Shown here piece after piece: positions 61,058 through 64,000 of a stretch of DNA of 64,000 nt. A program made the position numbers and the translations under genes. Every line of letters begins with the position of its first letter. Position 1 is the first letter of the stretch. The notes below the pieces were generated by a model. The model did no database searches. It was given only the letters and a program-made list of their open reading frames with translations, and was not told the DNA's origin. This DNA comes from Pseudoalteromonas luteoviolacea H33-S (GTDB lineage: Bacteria; Pseudomonadota; Gammaproteobacteria; Enterobacterales; Alteromonadaceae). The DNA is taken from contig NZ_AUXY01000098.1 in the NCBI RefSeq assembly GCF_001625695.1, positions 105,645 to 169,644 of the forward strand, written 5' to 3'.

Positions 61058-62348
61058 GCTGCTTTCTCGCGTTACTCACTTCTAATTTGCTCAGTTGTAA
61101 TGCCAGTGATTCCAAAGAAGACTGGAAACTTTTCACTTTTCTTCCTAACAAGGCGCCCATGATCAAAGAGGGGATGGCAACGATTAACCCAAGCTCTGTC
61201 GTTATTAATGCTTGAGAGATACCGCCTGACACCACTGATGCGTCCCCTGAGCCAAATATATTCATCATCATAAATGTGTGGATCATGCCAGAAACAGTAC
61301 CCAATAGACCGAGTAAGGGGGCCACTGCTGCGCAGGTTGTGATAACTCCGAGGTATTTTTCGTTATGTGCTTTATGCTTCGAAAGTTCAGCAATCAATAA
61401 GTCATCTCGCTTTTGGGAGATGGCATTGCTTTCAATCACTAGCATTAGTGATTTTTGAATTGGCTCTAAACCTTTTAGCAAATTATCAAAGTCCTGTGTA
61501 GCGAGTGGTTTATTAGTATATTGCTTGACTTTGACCTCTAGCTCTTTGAGGCTAGGTAACTTTAATAGCTGAAATGATTTGAACAAAGCAATAACCAGTG
61601 CTGCTAGCGCGAATGAAATGATAGGAATGGCCCAAGTGCCACCGCGTTCTATGTATTCAATGAAAGATGTATTTGTTTGAGAAAGCTTGTTAGCATTACC
61701 GAGTGTAGGGTCAAAATGTATATAAGATCTCCCTGTTTCTTTCAGTGCCAACATATTTTCATGAAAATCATGACTTGAGTTAATAGGGGCAACACGCGCT
61801 GCTTCATTGTTGATGCTCTTTGTAACGATACCTGCTTCCTCAGCGTTCATTGCGAACTGTAAAGGACCAAGCTTGATACTATCAAACGTTTTAAGTTTAT
61901 TATCGCTACCAATTAATTGCTTGGTTGAAAAAGTCGGTGTTAATAAAGCATTGAATTGACTTATGATAGTGGCGGTATTAATTCCCGAATGATCGTTTGA
62001 AATATGACTTTTCGTCTGCTGCTCAAATGATGAAATCAGCTGTAATTGATAGTTTTGCTGCGCGAGCCATTGCTGATTGCGACTTTTTAAGTTATCGATA
62101 CTTAAGAGTTGCTCATCCTCTAATCTGCGTATGTTTTTAGCTTGTTCGCGCAGAGATTTTACTTTTAACAGCTGTGCTTGAAGCTTTTTGGCTAATATTT
62201 TGTGTTCTTTATCTATTTTTTTTTGTGTTTGACTTAACTTCGCAGTGGAATCTGAAATTCTCTTTAACAGTACCGAACTTTCAGTTGAAGCGCTGATAGA
62301 GGTAAAGCTTGCTGCGAGCATTAAGATGAAAATCGTCGTGCGCATCAT
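61050..62348 (-). CDS. MotA/TolQ/ExbB family protein with periplasmic coiled-coil (TtpC-like)
   Basis: 432 residues. Signal peptide to about residue 20, a coiled-coil region (about 25-110, KRISDSTAKLSQTQKKIDKE), a periplasmic stretch, a helix near 245, and the C-terminal ExbB channel domain with APLLGLLGTVSGMIHTF and GGISQALITTELGLIVAIP. This is the TtpC type of subunit needed by TonB2 systems of Vibrio and relatives. Overlaps the DUF3450 gene by four bases. Confidence 0.9.
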   Translation of the reverse strand: MMRTTIFILMLAASFTSISASTESSVLLKRISDSTAKLSQTQKKIDKEHKILAKKLQAQLLKVKSLREQAKNIRRLEDEQLLSIDNLKSRNQQWLAQQNYQLQLISSFEQQTKSHISNDHSGINTATIISQFNALLTPTFSTKQLIGSDNKLKTFDSIKLGPLQFAMNAEEAGIVTKSINNEAARVAPINSSHDFHENMLALKETGRSYIHFDPTLGNANKLSQTNTSFIEYIERGGTWAIPIISFALAALVIALFKSFQLLKLPSLKELEVKVKQYTNKPLATQDFDNLLKGLEPIQKSLMLVIESNAISQKRDDLLIAELSKHKAHNEKYLGVITTCAAVAPLLGLLGTVSGMIHTFMMMNIFGSGDASVVSGGISQALITTELGLIVAIPSLIMGALLGRKVKSFQSSLESLALQLSKLEVSNARKQHE

Positions 62349-63157
62349 AGTTTACCTCCTTGCTGATTGATGATTGCGAGTGGTAATTGTATAAATCTGG
62401 CATCTGTGGGTTGTTTGAGTATGTTGGTGACTGATAACACTTGCTCATTTGACAAAGGCAGATTGAGTGTTTGATTCGCTTGCTGATTATGCCACCATTG
62501 CCATTGCGCTGCGTCACTGCGCCCATACCCATAAAGTTCTTGATCAATAGATACATACCAGCCTTGGGATAGACCCAGATAAACTTGCTCTGCGAGAACT
62601 GTTTCATTTGAGTCTGCAAGTTCTATCAAGCCCGTATGGAAGACAACGCGTTCATCGAAATCATATGCCTGCTTAAAGATTTTTAGAAGCGACTCTAGCT
62701 TTTGAGAGTTTGGCTTATTTTCGATTGAGGGCAATGTTGTCTGCCATTGTTGCTGTAAGGGGGTTGGTAATCGAGCCTTAATAGTATGCACATAGCTTAC
62801 AAGTGTATCCATTTCTTTGCTCAGTTTGGCATCAAACTGTTCAAATTCATTTTGCTGTGAAATTAACTCTTCTCGTTGTTCAGATACTTCATTTTTATTG
62901 CTGTTGCTTCGTGCGATGAGTTCCTCTATAGCCTTTTGTTCTCTTTGTAATAAAGAAAGCTGTTGCTCTAACCGTTCTTTTCGTTCACTCCAAGCCGACT
63001 GAAGTGCGCTATTTTGTTTCTCCAAATCTAACCATTTCTCAACAAGCTGTATATCTTCACTTTCACCGGCTAACGTTGATGAGGCCAGAAAAGTAACTGT
63101 TATACACAAAGTGCCTGAAAAAGCGCTCAGAAAAAATTTCCTTATCATTTTAGTCAC
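62345..63157 (-). CDS. DUF3450 family periplasmic protein of the TonB operon
   Basis: 270-residue exported protein, signal peptide to about residue 30 (STLAG-ES). A long coiled coil at about 38-110 (LEKQNSALQSAWSERKERLE, EQREELISQQNEFEQ), then a globular part with AQVYLGLSQGWYVSIDQELYG, split at the turn, and AQWQWWHN. DUF3450 proteins head TonB2-type operons; it likely works in the periplasm with the ExbB-like subunit. It is the first gene of the operon; its promoter lies to the right but I cannot place it. Confidence 0.88.
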   Translation of the reverse strand: MTKMIRKFFLSAFSGTLCITVTFLASSTLAGESEDIQLVEKWLDLEKQNSALQSAWSERKERLEQQLSLLQREQKAIEELIARSNSNKNEVSEQREELISQQNEFEQFDAKLSKEMDTLVSYVHTIKARLPTPLQQQWQTTLPSIENKPNSQKLESLLKIFKQAYDFDERVVFHTGLIELADSNETVLAEQVYLGLSQGWYVSIDQELYGYGRSDAAQWQWWHNQQANQTLNLPLSNEQVLSVTNILKQPTDARFIQLPLAIINQQGGKL

Positions 63158-63865
63158 ATTTTAGTTTGGTTTTTATCCTTATGTTTATATTAGGAACACC
63201 CTTATTTAAATGTCAAACAGTGTATATTTTGTCCAATAATTGCATGAATTTTTCTAAAGTTCTGTTATAGAGTTTGGTGGTTTATAGCTCTAAAAATGTG
63301 TGGTAAGTATTATAATTTAGTATGTATAGTCAAAAAATCGCTGACTATAATTATATTAATGAAACAGTGTGATTATTTTTCAATCAAATTGTGACAGTGA
63401 TATTTCTAAAATATAAGCCCGTTAAGTATGTACAGATAAAGCTATCAGTTTCTTAGGCTATACCATCAAAACCATAGGGCAAATACCTAAGTGGATAATG
63501 CACTGCGGCGTTGCAGATATAGTTAAGTTGGCAAAAGGCTCAATCTACAAGCCAGTAATATTTACAGTACTTGGGAGTGGATAACCGGCTGTAGCGGTAG
63601 TCACAAGTGAATCGTCACCATCCTGTAACTGGCTTGTTGTAAAGGTGATGATCTAGACCCTGTTGATTGGGCAGCTCTAACTGTGATGCTTTTTTTGGTA
63701 GGTTATATTGTGGATCTGGAATACTTGATAGAGGTTATGGGCATCCAATTTAAAGTTAAAGGAATAATGATTAATTTTAATCGACTTTCATGGTTGTTTG
63801 CCAATATTCACTGCTAAAACCAAAGTGAGAACTATGTGTTTTTACACTGCCTTGCTTAATAAGTG
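63158..63865. other. Intergenic region between the TonB operon and the IS element
   Basis: About 700 bases. A TATAGTCA/TGACTATA hairpin (63325-63349) and a larger one, CAAGCCAGT (63548-63556) with ACTGGCTTG (63628-63636), are visible. One 43-codon frame (ATG 63686 to TAA 63817), open back to 63629, reads like a hydrophobic protein fragment (MLFLVGYIVDLEYLIEVMG). It may be the remnant of a disrupted gene. Confidence 0.35.
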
Positions 63866-64000
63866 GAGGCTGTATATAACTTTGTGTAACTGCCACCTTT
63901 TTAAATAAAGTCTTGTAAGCGGTCTTCGAACTCAATCATAAATCTGTTCATAGCCGCTTTCCAATTCCTGATGGGCATTGTCCATTTTTTTGAAGCATCC
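63866..64000 (-). mobile_element. IS256-family insertion sequence, left end, cut by window edge
   Basis: A probable terminal inverted repeat starts at about 63866 (GAGGCTGTATATAACTTTGT), about 35 bases beyond the transposase stop codon. The transposase C-terminus lies on the minus strand; the rest is outside the window. The exact IS boundary and target duplication cannot be read from one end. Confidence 0.7.
63901..64000 (-). CDS. IS256-family (mutator) transposase, C-terminal fragment in window
   Basis: The minus-strand frame ends in KKWTMPIRNWKAAMNRFMIE, then FEDRLQDFI and a stop. This is the conserved C-terminus of IS256-type DDE transposases (KWTMPIRNWKxALNQFxIxF). Only the last 33 residues are visible, so completeness of the element is unknown. 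Confidence 0.85.
   Translation of the reverse strand, partial: DASKKWTMPIRNWKAAMNRFMIEFEDRLQDFI

Noticed and set aside
63498..63584. 28-codon frame MHCGVADIVK... before the IS element
   Set aside because: Too short, no ribosome site and no recognised homology; chance cannot be excluded.
1..64000. Prophage, CRISPR, tRNA, rRNA or integrative element
   Set aside because: No repeat-spacer pattern, no integrase, phage structural gene or tRNA-like cloverleaf was seen; the only mobile signal is the IS256-family end.

Overview
The window looks like a chromosomal segment of a marine gammaproteobacterium of the Alteromonadales, most probably Pseudoalteromonas or a close relative. This is inferred from low-to-moderate G+C, FadJ, CmoAB, EpmC and YfcL proteins close to the enterobacterial ones, a LacI/NagR-type N-acetylglucosamine regulon with a BadF-type kinase, and a DUF3450-ExbB-ExbB-ExbD-TonB-TPR operon. 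I see no rRNA, tRNA, CRISPR array or prophage. The only mobile element is an IS256-family insertion sequence cut by the right edge.

Layout. 1-1.9 kb: 3' part of fadJ. 2.2-3.4 kb: three tandem genes for small secreted proteins with a C-terminal cysteine pair, plus the decayed 3' end of a fourth copy. These meet a convergent secreted S8 protease with a P domain. 5.7-11.5 kb: a three-gene RND efflux operon. 11.9-17.7 kb: choline-to-glycine-betaine operon betIBA, extended by a short BCCT-like carrier and a TorF-type porin, with a perfect palindromic operator between the -10 box and betI. 17.9-19.8 kb: epmC, an ATP-NAD kinase-like gene and yfcL. 19.9-23.7 kb: an Nramp-related transporter, a LysR regulator and a divergent aldo/keto reductase followed by a phosphatase-like protein that has lost its catalytic cysteine. 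24-34 kb: an accessory stretch of mostly exported proteins: an unrecognised membrane-anchored protein, an RCC1-like Cys-repeat protein, a SnoaL-like protein, a PD40 propeller, a double isochorismatase-fold lipoprotein, a membrane-bound AraC regulator, a DUF6326 protein and an FG-GAP protein. 34.4-48.9 kb: an exported amidohydrolase, a TPR response regulator, an HDOD protein, an AbgT transporter, cmoAB, a CheX-like DUF3334 protein, a large hybrid kinase, a REC-kinase protein and a 2OG-Fe(II) oxygenase. 49.1-53.4 kb: N-acetylglucosamine catabolism genes nagK, nagA, nagX and nagB under two similar palindromic operators. 53.7-57.3 kb: nudC, metC, sbcB. 57.7-63.2 kb: a 23-bp perfect inverted repeat, a DUF2799 lipoprotein and the six-gene TonB energisation operon. 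63.9 kb to the end: the IS256-family element.

How genes work together. The bet operon can take up choline across both membranes and oxidise it in two steps to the osmoprotectant glycine betaine. The nag genes phosphorylate GlcNAc, deacetylate GlcNAc-6-P and deaminate GlcN-6-P to fructose-6-P; the permease, the TonB receptor and the repressor are not in the window. The TonB operon presumably energises outer-membrane receptors encoded elsewhere. The least explained content is the tandem family of small secreted cysteine-pair proteins at 2.2-3.4 kb. Further points worth attention are the catalytically altered phosphatase and isochorismatase proteins, the Nramp relative without metal-site motifs, and several long inverted repeats in intergenic DNA.
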